A DNA stretch of 64,000 nt from Centrapalus pauciflorus. Lineage: Eukaryota; Streptophyta; Magnoliopsida; Asterales; Asteraceae. The DNA is taken from the NCBI GenBank assembly GCA_020465985.1, contig JAANYP010007590.1, positions 1 through 64,000 of the forward strand, in the 5' to 3' direction. The translations under genes were made by a program, and so were the position numbers. Positions 22,966-35,493 of the stretch are shown piece after piece; the first letter of the stretch is position 1, and each line of letters begins with the position of its first letter. Below the pieces are notes generated by a model. The model was not told the DNA's origin, searched no databases, and saw only the letters and a list, made by a program, of their open reading frames with translations.

Positions 22966-23333
22966 GGACTTCATCCTCGAAGTCACGCAGTCTCAAATAG
23001 ATGTGGGGACTTCTTCTTCATTTATGCTTTTGTCTCCCAAGTCTTTATGGATCCTCGATGATGCTTCCATTGCACCAGATCCATATCTATATTCTTATTC
23101 TTAAGCTTCTTTAATTTGTTATCCAATGTGTATTCTGGTTCATCTTCAAAATGAAGCTTCTCAATTACTTGCCACTCCTCATAAGCCACTAACTGCTCAT
23201 TATCTTATTTCAGACATTCGCAAAATATTTCTTACAAGAAAGACTGGATGTACATTTCCATTTCCTCAGGTAACTTAAAATGATAGGATTGATTCCGTAT
23301 CCACTCAACCACCTTAAATGGTCCAACATATCT
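22966..23333 (-). pseudogene. Gypsy F integrase C-terminus (fragment)
   Basis: Minus-strand remnant reading YVGPFKVVEWIRNQSYHFKLPEE ... DLVQWKHHRGSIKTWE ... PHLFE, with stops. This is the C-terminal region after the integrase core, ending in a chromodomain-like motif, close to gypsy A. It is the host DNA of copia B. Its upstream part is lost at 23333, where a TA microsatellite begins. Confidence 0.75.
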
Positions 23334-23356
23334 CGATCATGTGTGTGTGCGTGTAA

Positions 23357-23440
<84 letters not shown>
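23357..23440. repeat. (TA)n microsatellite
   Basis: About 80 bp of pure TA, preceded by (GT)n, at the junction of gypsy F and the next copia. ORFs predicted through it are artefacts. Confidence 0.95.
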
Positions 23441-23459
23441 CTTTTAATTAAAAAATAGG

Positions 23460-23937
23460 TATTGCAAAAGTGGCATTGACACCATGTGAATGACATCAAA
23501 ATGGCAACGGATGGAAAAGCTGATGTGGATGCAATTTTGCTTGGCATGCTTGCCAAGCACTCTCTAAGGTCTAAGAGAGGTTTGATTATAGTGGTTAGTG
23601 TCAATTTCATATATTTCATTTCCTTACCAACATGGATATAATAAAAAAGATGGAAAGATGTTGAAGTTTAATAGTATTTTCTTCATTTTCTATGTTATGT
23701 GTAACTATCATTGGATGTTAGGTTCTAAAATGTGATGCAATCAATAGAGTAGGGACTTATTTTTTAATTAGGTAATAGTTTAGATTTTAGGTATAAAAGG
23801 AAATTTCCCTTTCCTTAGTTATTTTAGAATCTCACATTTTCAAGTGTGTGTATTGTAATGTGTTTTTGAGAGAAATCATTCAACAAGTGCAAGAGTCATT
23901 TTTCAATGTTGTGATTCACCTATAATATTTTTTATCA
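23460..23937 (+). repeat. Probable 5' LTR of copia G
   Basis: Ends TTTATCA just before a tRNA-Met PBS. Contains a perfect inverted repeat, GCTTGGCA-tgct-TGCCAAGC (23539-23558), and a TATA-like TATAAAAGG near 23793. The start is not defined. No second LTR was found for comparison. Confidence 0.5.
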
Positions 23938-23939
23938 AG

Positions 23940-23952
23940 TGGTATCAGAGCC
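23940..23952 (+). promoter_or_regulatory. Primer binding site, copia G
   Basis: TGGTATCAGAGCC, 2 nt after the LTR end, complementary to initiator tRNA-Met. Confidence 0.85.
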
Positions 23953-24559
23953 TAGAAGGTGAATCAAATGAAAAATCTTGCAAGAAATCAAGAAAATTTC
24001 AACTGACAAAGTAGAATTTTGAGCTGTGACATTCTGGAATTTTTCAAAATATCATACGAAGTCAGATTGAGCTGATTTTTGGATATGTTATGAAGATGAT
24101 GAACATGAAGATACTGTAAAAATTTCAAGTCAATACCCATAGTGATCAAGGAGTAATTGAAATTTTAATTTATGATCTTTTTGGAAAATATTGTGTTCTT
24201 CAAGTTGAAGATCAAAATCATATTTTTGTTGTTCAATTAATGTAATTTTTGGATCGAGTGTGTGTTTTCATATATAGAATCATTCTGGAATGTTTCATAT
24301 TTCAATTGCAAACACATATCGAGTAATTATATTTTTTCAGAAAGTTTTGTTCAAAATATTTTTTCTGAAAAATAAAGATTGGAGGTTTAATTGTTGTTAA
24401 TTAGAGTTTAAAGTGAGTTGAATCTGTTAGAAACCAAAATACAAGCTCAACATGTCCAAATTCATGAATTTGGTTGACATTTGAGTGAAAATTTGAAGAT
24501 TTTTACTTTTTTTTTTTTTTTTTTTTACTAAAATAACTATTTTTTGTTACTATTCCTCA

Positions 24560-24970
24560 TTAGTATTCTTGAACTCGAATTTGAAATTTTTTTGCTAAGT
24601 GTTGACTTTGAGTCAATCAAACTCGAACTAATGTATGAAGAAGTCGAAATTTGAGTCCCTTTAACTTGAACTCGAACCTAAAGGAGCCAAACTCCAGTCT
24701 CAAGGAGTCGAACTCGAGTCAACAAGAGACAAACTCGAGTGTATACGAGTCGAACTCAAATCTATAGGAGTGGAACTCGAGTGTATTGGACTCAAACTCG
24801 AGTCTATAGGACTCAAACTCGAGTGTATTAGACTCAAACTCGAGTCTATAGGACTCGGACTCGAGAGTATTGGACTTCAACTAGAGTCTATAGGACATGC
24901 ACTCCAGTGCATTAGACTCAAACTCGTATCTATTGAGCTTGAAATTCGAGTGTATTCGATTTTTCATATA
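24560..24970 (+). repeat. Tandem ACTCGAG(T) repeat in the copia G leader
   Basis: Units of about 24 bp (AACTCGAGTCTATAGGACTC with variants) repeat from about 24680 to 24960. The core ACTCGAGT is palindromic. A run of codons (LESIGLKLE...) arises from the repeat but has no other support as a protein. Confidence 0.8.
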
Positions 24971-25019
24971 TGACCTTTACTACTTTCAGAGGCCATAACT
25001 TTTGATTGGAACATCTTGA

Positions 25020-26760
25020 CAGGGCCTATCAAACCTCAATTAGAAGAATGAACTGAGATCTACAATTTCATGAACCGGCATCAGGATATTTTCAGGGCCT
25101 AAATCAACTGATGAAAGAAGTTACAACCACATTTCTAAAGAACATCTACATTATTCAACATTCAAAAGTCACTTCTGAGCCAATTTTTGCCAAGACATCA
25201 ACCCCAGATATATTTTTAGATCTTCAACTTTGGATTTCTTTCCTCACACAATCTTTTGACGTATCAAATTCCTTGTCCGATATTATGGATTCATTCGTGA
25301 GTTTGACTGAATAGCAAGCCATAATTGCAAGAGCTGAAGATGATAAAAAGAAGTTCAAGACTAACTTTGTTGTGTTGATTCAGTTGAATGAAGAAAAATC
25401 TCATGCTAACAATAATGTTAAATATGTGACTGATAAAAATGTTGAACTGTTAGAAAAAATTTAACATTTTGAAAAACTTTCAAATAGTAATAATTTGATT
25501 TTAGAATTAACTTCAGAGAAAGCTGAATTAATTACTGAGTCTGATTTCCTTCTGGCATAAATGACTTCCGAAAAGACTTTAACATTATCTAATGTTAATC
25601 TTGCGCTTAAAGATTGATGAATTTTAAGAGGAAAAGAAAATTTCAATTGTTGAAAAAGCTGAGCTTAGATGTCAAATATTTGAATTGATAATGAAGTTAG
25701 AGGATTCTGAACGACAGAATTATTTGAACGCTAAAAAACTTAACATCTTTTGTCAAATAATTCTTGTTTATCTCAGAAAATAAATGAGCTTAAGATTAAA
25801 CTTTCTTTTGAAATTAAAAATGATCAAAATTTTGTATTAAAAAAATCTGAGGAACTTACAACTCTTAATAAGTAAAATTTGATCTTGATGATGAGTTGAA
25901 ATTATCTCAGTTGAGACTGAAAGAACTTTAACTTTAGTTTTCAAAGAGGATATTGACTTGTTACATGAGAACATCACAAACTCTTAATCATTAAAAGTGA
26001 TTTAGAGAATCAAATTTCTCAACTAACAATTAAAAGTTTTGTCTCAAATGGTTTAAAGGATATTGTAAATCCTGAAATTTCTTTAAATAAGAAAGTTGAG
26101 CATTCTATGTTATCTACTAAAAGTAAAAGTGAGTGTGTTGAATCTAATGATTTGTTCTTTCTTTTGAAGATGAAGAAAAATTTAACTTGATCTTAATAAT
26201 GACAATGATTTTGTGAAAACAATTTTTCTGATACAAAATCTTTAGATAAACAAGAGATTAAACAACACACTGATCATAAACTCAAATATCTTATAAAGAT
26301 AAACAAAGCAAAACGATAAAATGAAAGAAAAACATCTAGTTACGGTTTTAGTTGGTGAATCTTCCAAATCTGGTGTTTGTGCTAAGACTACTTAATCTTT
26401 CAAGAAGTGTTCTTGTCAAAAGAATAAGAAGTATTATCAGAAACAAGCCAGTACCGAAAAGATTTTCAGAAAGAAGCATTTACATAATTCTGTTCATTCG
26501 GATTCTCATATCTTTCACAAATCAGATACAAGTTTTACTGAGACAAAAAGGAACTTAATTTTTATTTTAATTATGAAAAAATGGAAGTTGTTCAGAAGTT
26601 GGTACCTAAACCAAAAATGAAATGGGTACCTAAATCCATAATGAAATGGGTATCTAAACACATGATGAAATGGGTACCCAAATCTGTAACGTAGTACGTA
26701 CCAAAATCACCTAATCTGCCAGGATCCAAAATGCAATGGATACCAAATGGTACTTGAGTT
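25020..26760 (+). pseudogene. Copia G gag remnant with KWVPK repeats
   Basis: A long helical, coiled-coil-like region rich in Lys, Glu, Leu and Asn (25111-26200), broken by many stops and shifts. It is followed at about 26587-26755 by four to five KWVP(K/S) repeats (KMKWVPKS, MMKWVPKS, KMQWIPN). Such W-V-P-K repeats occur between Gag and protease in many plant copia elements. No zinc knuckle is readable. Not functional. Confidence 0.55.
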
Positions 26761-27880
26761 TATTTTTGCAGGTGATAATGGTTATTTTACACGTTAGTGC
26801 AAAACCTGATTTTTAAAGAAATAGTTTCAAACATATCAGTTTGGAATCCGCATTTGTAAAAACTGTGTGTAATTTTTTAAATGACATATTTTTGTGCACA
26901 CATAGAATGATTTTACTGAGCTAAGAAGAAACATTTTTCATGAGTATTCGATATATAAGATATCTCATTAAGGCTAATTGATCTAGTCTTTGTGATTTTC
27001 ATCATCTCGAATTCTATTAAGATTCTATTTATTCATTATTGATTTTCCCATTCATTTCTCCATATCATGATTATAAATTCTAATTTCAATTATAATTCTT
27101 CCATTTTATTCATTTATTACAAATTCTCTCGTATTTCCCATGTATTAATTCATTCATGATAATAGGATTTATTCTATATTTTATATCAGATTTGTACATT
27201 TCATTCTGAATTCTATCTACTCCAATTCTACAATTCATTTTAATTCAGACTCATTATATTATTTTCTAAAATACCTCATGAGCTTATACATTGAGCTTTA
27301 TTGATATATTTTTCTTGAAAGTCTACTGACTCCGATTATGCATCAAACTGGATGATTAGTCATATATATGTCTCCTATGGTCTTACCAGAACCGGAAGAT
27401 CTACCCAAAGAGTAAACCACATTGTAGTTTGTGTGGGTGAGGGTCTTTAGGTCATTAGTTGAGAAGTGTCAGTTATCAAGGGATGTTGACAGGGTCCAAC
27501 ATGTGTATAATGCAACTGAGAGGAGTATCTTGACAGAAGATGGTGGTGCATCAGTTCATGCTATCATTATAAAGCTTACTAAAAGTTTTATGACATAAGT
27601 GAGTCAGAGGAGCTAAGGTGAAAAATACTGGGAGCTGACAATTGAGAGTTGAGAAATGATTTGAAGAAAAGATAATGCTGCTCACACTGTGTCGGTTGGT
27701 TAAACCACATAATCTATCAACCTCTAGGTGACTTGATATTGAAAAAGACGTCATAGACCTAGTAACGCATGCACTTAACCCCACCAACTACTCAATTGTC
27801 TCACAAAAGACTTCTATTTCATATATCACCAAGATTATTAGTAACATCCTCATTATGAGTAAGCAACAACGAGAAAAATT
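26761..27880. other. Unassigned AT-rich stretch
   Basis: About 1.1 kb between the copia G gag remnant and the recognisable part of the gypsy D LTR. It probably holds the rest of copia G and the start of the gypsy D LTR, but I could not place a boundary. No coding region supported. Confidence 0.5.
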
Positions 27881-29293
27881 GGAGCTACTGATCAATGATT
27901 TCAGTGTGAAATTCGTCATCGAACTCTTCACTTGAGTTCAAGGTAAGTTGTGGGCTGGATTTGATGAGTTTTACACGTGGGTTGTTACTATGGTATGTAA
28001 TTGGATTAATATGTGTTGCTAAACTAATTCGAGGTTAACTGAGCGAACAATTTGAGTTAAGTTCGAGTGGGGATGAGTTCCCCTTACCATGACTAGAACA
28101 GAGTCAACTGCTGTTGTTCGAACTTGAGTGCGGTCGCGATCCCCTGATCACGGGCCGTGATGTTTCTGAGAGACGAGCTCGGGTAGTGATGGTATGAGCT
28201 TGGGCCCGTAGGATCAGAGGCAGTTAGGGTCGAGCTCTGGCGGCACTAAGATGAGCTCGGCCTCTATGGGATCTTGACGGATGTCAGTTAAGCTCGACCG
28301 CAACTCCTTTAAACGCGGCCGAGATCCGAGTATAGGTCTTAGAGTTTGGGTTTGGGGTATTCGGGTCATGTGTTCGGGTATTAGGGTTTGTGTGAGATGC
28401 TAGGAAATTGTGTAATAAGTTTATCGAGTCATGTTAGTGATATGGGATTATTAAAATGTGTTTCCAGGATCTCGAGTTGATAGGATCGGGTTACGGGCAG
28501 GGAACCGAGACTTGGGGAGTGATATTTCTGAGTCAAGTGAGTTTGCAAACACATGTATGATTATTGATTACATAATTCAATGATGTTTTACTGGGCTTTA
28601 CTTTCGAGATAATTACAATTTTTATTATGAATTTTACTATCATGTATGTATTACTGATTTTAAATGAGAATGGTGTTTTATAATATGAGATTTGGGACAC
28701 ATGAGCTACCGAGATATTATGATAAACTGTACAGCTAGGTCGGGTTCGGGTCACTCCAGATTTCATTTTGAGCTCCTAACGACTTCTTTGTGCGGTCTAG
28801 GGATTTGGGTATGTGGATTTATTCCATACCGGATGAGTACCTATTATGAGTTATCTATGTGGGATCTCATATACATTGTTCCGTAGAATACACTGAACAT
28901 TTTAGTACTGAGTATAATATTTTTACTGAACTTGTTAATAATCATACTACTAATCATTGCATTCTCACCAATGTTTGCTGACTTGTTATATTTAATGTGT
29001 GTGTATCTTAGGAGATTAGAGTACAAGTAGGCTATTGGACCCAAGTGGGCTTCATATCTTTATACGAGGAGTTTCTATGTACCGATACCGTGGTAATTAT
29101 GGTTTTTGGGTTTCTATATTCTTCAGATATTATGTACTTTAAACAGGGATTATCGTGACTTATCATGCATATTAATGTTTTAAATTCTTGAGGTTTTCGT
29201 GTCTTTACATTGGGAAAAGTTAGGGATTATTATATTATATTTCTTTTGACGTGTCATTTACATGGCATTGTGGAGTAGATCGAGGATGTTACA
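27881..29293 (+). repeat. 5' LTR of gypsy D (start uncertain)
   Basis: Ends GAGGATGTTACA at 29293, followed by a PBS. Contains TTCAAGGTAAGTTG (GT at 27953), a possible splice donor as in the other gypsy LTRs here. The real LTR start lies somewhere between 27300 and 27880. No gene seen. Confidence 0.6.
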
Positions 29294-29298
29294 AGGAT

Positions 29299-29315
29299 GG
29301 TATCAGAGCCTAGGT
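29299..29315 (+). promoter_or_regulatory. Primer binding site, gypsy D
   Basis: TGGTATCAGAGCCTAGG, 5 nt after the LTR end, a tRNA-Met site as in chromoviruses. Confidence 0.85.
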
Positions 29316-29479
29316 TTAAGAGGTTAAGTATCTAGTGGATACTTTGGCTTAAACCGGAGTATCTAGATCCTTAGATTACAATCTGAAGTAGATCAACTAA
29401 GTGATAAAAGAGTAGTGCATGGTGTTATGTAGGGTTAATATGTGCTATTACTTTTATGTGTAGGTGACTTTGGAACACG

Positions 29480-30715
29480 AGTGCAGTAGGCCTCAACGAG
29501 ATGAGCTAGGGGAGACGAATATGTGCGTAGAGCCGACCTGTATTCTAAATTAGGTTAGTTATTGGATGAGCACTACCTGATGCATGGAGCGGGACGGGGC
29601 CAAGGTAATATGCCCCCACCAGAGACTGGGTCAGGGTCCGGGGCTGGTACTTCTTCTAGCTAGCCACTTCGAGGGTCCTTTAAAGACTTTATGACGAGAC
29701 ATACTTCTGAGTTCTCTGGGGGAGTTCGTGACTCTAAGGCACTTTATTGGGTATGAGAGATTGAGGGGGCGTTCAGGATTTCCCATGTTGACCTAGCTGA
29801 TATGCTTAGTTATGCCTCCAATTTGCTGAATGGAGGAGATATGTGTTAGTGGGGATCAGTAGTGAGTGCTAGAGGATATGTTGCCGCCTATCTGATGACT
29901 TGGGAGAAGTTCATAGCTATGTTTGAGCTCCAGTATTGTCCACAGGATACGAGACGAGAGTTAGTTTGGGAGTCATCCATTTACAGCAGGGATCCATGGC
30001 TGCTCAAGAGTACAATGAAACATTTAATGCTAGAGCACAGTTTACGCCTCACCAGGTGCCTACAGAGGACCATAAGGTCAGTTCGTTCATCGAGGGGTTG
30101 AGGTATGATATCAGAGACTTTGTGGGCATGCTACATCATCCCACGTTTTCCTCAGCCATGGGGTATGCTCGGTGTAGGGAGAGGGAGATTAAGTGACAGA
30201 TGGAGTAGTCGGCTCCGCAGATACAGCGGGTTAAGTAGCCTAACTAGAGTTCAGGGTCTTCGAGGTTTCATTGAGAGAGTCGACAAGGAGGGTATTCAGA
30301 GCAAAGGGGACAGAGTTTTGGAGCCCATCGAGATTAGGGCAGAGATGAGAGACAGAGAGGGTATTCAGTACGGCCACACTGCTTCTGCGTGTACTTCCCA
30401 GGATTCTCTATGCTTTCGATGTGGGAAGCCGGACCATATGTCACGAGATTATCCAAGCTCAGGGGCAGCGTTACCGGGGCCGAGTATTAGTCGGACTGGA
30501 GCATGAAAATCATCATCTGCACCACGTGGAGTTGGAGCACTGTATTTCAGGCTACCGCAGAGGGGGCGATGGAGTCGACTGATGTCATATCAGGTACATT
30601 CATCCTTAACGGACTATGCTCCTTCATTTTATTGGATTCTTGGTCTGATCGTTCGTATGTGTCTACAATATTCTGTGGTTATTTTACAGTGCCTTCATCT
30701 TGAGCTATCTATTCG
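29480..30715 (+). pseudogene. Gypsy D gag and start of protease
   Basis: Retrotransposon Gag with several frameshifts and stops. Recognisable parts are FKDFMTRHTSEFSGG, WEKFIAMFELQYCPQ, a segment in the next frame (SMAAQEYNETFNARAQF, SFIEGLRYDIRDFVG), and a zinc knuckle CFRCGKPDHMSRDY in which the last Cys is Tyr (about 30414-30455). The protease begins after 30540 (FILNGLCSFILLDSWSDRSYVS); its usual DSG/DTG is now DSW. A solo LTR then interrupts it at 30716. Confidence 0.75.
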
Positions 30716-31962
30716 TGTGAAGACCTCCCTTTACGGGGTAGTCCTCAGCGTCTAGGTCCCATAATTTGCAATACGATATCAATCATAACTACAATAGAGT
30801 AATTAAGTGCGGAATTTTGAAAAACATTTAAGAAAAGTTTAATACAGATTTTAGTACAGAGTAACAGTTTTGAAATTAAACTATTAAAGCTACAAGACTT
30901 GTCTAATGCATGCCATCATAAAATCAAGAAAATCTACCCAGACCACCTCAATTATCATCTACAAAGTTGTACCAAAAAGGTCGTTGGAGTAGTGGTCTAT
31001 GAAAAACATCACTTGATCTTTTGTGACCTAAGAACTAGGTCCGGCAGGTGCTTTCCCTTTATCTTTCCGTGTGAAAAGGTTTAACAACAACTATAAGCAA
31101 TGCTTAGTGAGAATATACATTTATCATATTACATGCACAATAACAAGCAGAAAGTGGGTAACTAGCGTGATATAACTTGACTGTCGCTACAGCCACGCAA
31201 GATTGAGACATAGTAATCAGAATTGGATGATGTCCAGGCCACGCTCAAGCTTTTAGTGGAAGCTATCCACTCAATACTGGGCTAGCTACCAGTAAACATC
31301 GTGGGGTGAGCATCGGAGTAATCAACAACCAAGTTCAATAGAACTGGTTGACATAGCAAGGTCTAGAACAATAGACCGACAAGGCTTAACATGCTAAGCA
31401 GAATCAATACATCAAAGATACGAGCAATGATGAAAGCATAAATAAACAAAGTCATGATAGCAATCTCAACTTATGATAATAACTAAATTGAATTGTAAGT
31501 ACAATGTATGCAGAATGATAAGTCAAATATCTATAATGATCCACAGGACATCACTGAACCATTGTGAGCACAAGTCACAATCCAGCTGAGCATATATGAA
31601 TGTCAAAATAAACTATCAACAACAATATGTCTCAACCACAGTCAAGCATTTAAATCTGAATATCTATAACTCACAGGTTTACCGTATTCAGACTGAGCTG
31701 TTGACTTTATCAAGCAGATTTCTCCCCCACCTGAGTTATCTCAGGATTTAATCTCTGACTTTCTGGACTTTAGCTTGGCTTTATAAACTTTGACCCACTT
31801 TCATTAACTTTAAACTTTATTTCTTTGTTCAGAATTTATTTGAACCTGTCCAGAATTTATCATTGCAAGAACATTAGCTTTTAAACTTTAATTGGTCTGA
31901 TTCTGATAACTCATTAACTTTTATTAAGTCATTTTAAATTTTCTTTGTTCATTTGAAGTCTC

Positions 31963-32170
<208 letters not shown>

Positions 32171-32589
32171 CATCTCATGAACTTTGTATTTTAATAAGGG
32201 TTAAGGTCTTGCAATAGCAACCTACTTTTAAAAATATATCGATATGGTACGTCTACTTTTTTAATTGTCTATATGGTACGTGTACTTCAACTTTCTGTAT
32301 CGATATGGTCATTCTACATAATAGAGCCCGGTTTTTACATACGAAACAGGGTTCTAATGGTATAAAAAACAGGAGTCTATTACAAATATGGTCATATCAT
32401 AATGAAAAATTGAAGTACAGGTACCATATCGACATTTAAAAAAGTAGACGTACCATATTGATAAATTTTCAACAGTAGGTTACTATTGTATGACTTTACC
32501 CCTTTTAATAAACATAAGTATATTACACACACATACTTAAGTTTGTACATGTGAAGTAAAAAATGGTAAGACTCATATTTGTTATTTAA

Positions 32590-32780
32590 AGCATCCGAAA
32601 TTGGGCTATCCGAATTGGCCATCCGAATTCGGATCATCCGAGTTCGGAGTAGTGCTCATCCGAGATTTGGAATCCGAGATGGTCCATCCGAGATTGGTCA
32701 TCCGAGATGGTCGATCCGAAATATGGCATCCGAGTTTGTGTCTAATCCGAATTCGGATCCAACACTTAGAAATTTTTCCC
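32590..32780 (-). repeat. ATCCGA-word field in the solo LTR
   Basis: Many ATCCGA(A/G) words in about 190 bp, including a perfect 14-nt palindrome ATCCGAATTCGGAT at 32621-32634. It corresponds in position to the TTCGAATTT field of the gypsy A LTR but uses a different word. Confidence 0.75.
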
Positions 32781-33521
32781 AGATTTCGGTTTTGGTCATT
32801 TATACATATTTTGTGACTGAAATTTTTTTTATATAAGTTTAAGTGTACTCTTTTAAAGTAAAAACATAACATTAAACATACCAAATCAGCCTCTTTTTGA
32901 CTGTTATCAACAGTCCATCGAACACACACACTAAAACACATAGTAATTCTGAAAATCATACTTATAGTTCGAATCAGAGGCTGAAATTTAAGATATTACT
33001 TCTCTAGTACTTGATTTACACTTATCCACAAAGACAATATAACATGCAACAATATTCATGCCTTAAATTTTAGATCTGGTTCTCTAAAAAAACGAACTCC
33101 AAATTAATATTTTAAGTAAATCTTACCTTCAAATCTTGTAGGTTCTTGATGTTTGATGTTTGTTTGTTACCTCATTGGCTTAGAATCAGACTTTATTGCA
33201 AGAATTAATGAATTCTTGATGAAGAAGATGAAGATGTTGTAGGTTGAAGAGAGAGAAGGATAACTTTGGTTTCTTAATTGGTGATAAATGGGCATTAACT
33301 CATTCTTGGGATTTTATATATTTAACTTTGCTAAATGTACCATTTAACCCCTGCACTTGACTTTACTACGTCTCTTTTATTTGATCATCTAGATAATTTA
33401 TAACATATATTTAACTTAATTAAATTACTTAATTAAATTACGATACAAATAATATATTTAATATACATTATTAATTCAAGTATGGAAATTAAAAGTTCCG
33501 TTAAAAATCTTGGTTGTTACA

Positions 33522-35493
33522 ATTCGTGTAATTGTTGAGAGGGTTTATAGGAGTACACTACTAGTCAGCCGAGTACATAGAGATTTTGTGCTAGAGATAT
33601 ATAACCATCGATTCACTATAGACTTGATGCCTATGGGGATTTTCAGTTTTAATGCGATTATAGGAATGGACAATTTACAATGCACAGGCAGACATTTATT
33701 GTTCCAAGAAGACGATTTGAGTCCTAAATTCTAAGACTGAGTTAGTGATTGTGTACGGAGAGAGGGATAAAGGAGAATGAGCATTATGTCGATGGCTCGA
33801 GCGTAGAGATACGTGGCTAAGGGATGTGTATGTGGTGGACCTGAAGATGGAGAAGAGGGAGATCGGTGATATCCTAGTTGTTAGAGATTTCCCTGATGTA
33901 TTTCCTGATGAGTTATCGGGGCTACCACTAGATCGACAAGTCGAGTTCAGGATCGACTTAGTTCCAACGGCTGCGCCAATTGCCCCCACACCTTATCGAT
34001 TGGCGTCCAACGAGACGCGAGAGATAATGAATAGCTACAGGATCTGTTTGACCGCGGGTTTAGTTGTCCTAGATCTACGCCATGGGGAGCCCTAGTTTTA
34101 TTTGTGACGAAGAAGGACATGATGATGCGTTTGTGTATTCAATAAAGGGAACTTAATAGAGTAACGATGAAGAAACATTATCCACTATCGCGGATTGATG
34201 ATATGTTTATCAGCTTTAGGGGGCGAGCCACTTCTCTAAGATAGATCTTCGTTCAGGGTATCACCAGATACAAGTTAGAGAGAGAATGTGTTGAAGACGG
34301 CATTCAGGACCCTTTACGACCACTACGAGTTTCTAACCATGCTATTTGGGCTGACTAACACCTCAACTGCTTTTATGGACCTAATGAATAGGGTATGTCG
34401 ACCGATTTTCGATCGATTTGTGATCGTGTTTATTGATGACATTCTGATTTATTCGAGGAACATGGAGGAGTACCACCAACATCTGAAAGTGGTATTATAT
34501 TCCATATTTTCGAAATGTGAATTTTGGCTCAGAGAGGTGCAGTTCTTGGGGCACGTGGTGACAAGTGAGGGGGTGAAGATGGACGAAGATTAAGGCTATT
34601 TGGGGACAGCGCCTTTGACAATGTTCACCCGAAGTCGGTACCTTTTGTTTGGGCTGAGAAGCAGGACAGTGTCTTCCTAGAGCTAAAGAGTCGGTTGTGT
34701 AGGGCTTTGTTCTAGCATTGCCAGAAGGTTCTGAAGATTTTGTTGTCTATTATGACGCCTCATTTATCGGGTTGGGATATGGTCTAATGCAGAGAGCAAA
34801 TTTATTGCTTACTCTTCTAGACATCTAGGAAGTTATGAGTTCAGTAAAAGTCATTGTCTTCACATTCAAGATATGGCAACATTATTTATATTGGATGCGA
34901 CTCACGATGTACATAGATCATTAGATTCTACCGTACTCGTTCAGCCAAAAGGAGCTATACATGAGACAAAGGCATAACATGGAGCTCCAGAAGGACTATG
35001 ACTGCGAGATCCAGTACCACTCGGGGAAAGCCAATGTGGTCACAGACACATTGAGATGGAGATCATATGAGCAGATGGTTAAATCTTGAGCTTTCAGATT
35101 AGGGGTTACTTCGACATTGATAGCAAGAGGGATTGAGAGAGAGTAATTTGCAGACAGAAAGGTTGGCAGGGCAGCTACAGTAGTTGAGTTGCGACGATAG
35201 GGGATGGATGACTCCCCATGATAGAGTGTGGTTTCCCAGAGTAGGATATCTTCGACAACTCATTCTGGATGATTCTCATAAGTCCAGATTGCTGACACAT
35301 CCGGGCAGCATGAAGATGTAAAGAGATCTGAGAGTTCACTACTGGTGGCCGGGCGTGAAGTGGGACATGGTAAAGTATGTTGAGGGGAGTATGACATGTC
35401 TATAGGTTAGAATGAGCATCACAAACCACATGGCAGACTACAGTCATTAAAGGTCCCAGAGTGGATGTAGTATGTTATGACCACGGACTTCAT
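33522..35493 (+). pseudogene. Gypsy D protease end, RT, RNase H and start of integrase
   Basis: Continues gypsy D after the solo LTR, in fragments of different frames. The protease end (PMGIFSFNAIIGMDNL) is followed by the pre-RT linker VVRDFPDVFPDELSGLPLDRQVEFRIDL. RT (34090-34600) has FIDDILIYSRN and KCEFWLREVQFLGH, with several shifts. RNase H is barely readable (34740-35000). The integrase zinc region lies near 35280-35400 (WWPGVK), and the start of the core (TTDFI) is cut at about 35493 by gypsy E. Confidence 0.8.

Larger units (their letters stand above)
23460..26800 (+). mobile_element. Decayed copia element G (Sirevirus-like)
   Basis: An LTR remnant (to 23937), a tRNA-Met PBS, a leader with a tandem repeat, and a badly broken gag. 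No integrase or RT follows, so the element is truncated at about 26800. Left and right limits are uncertain. Confidence 0.6.

Noticed and set aside
24770..24973. ORF encoding LESIGLKLE-type repeats
   Set aside because: Arises from the 24-bp ACTCGAG DNA repeat in a leader; no start context, homologue or copy in other elements.
28844..29044. Small ORFs in the gypsy D LTR and at 36996-37429 in the gypsy E LTR
   Set aside because: Random ORFs in non-coding LTRs; no start context or conserved protein.
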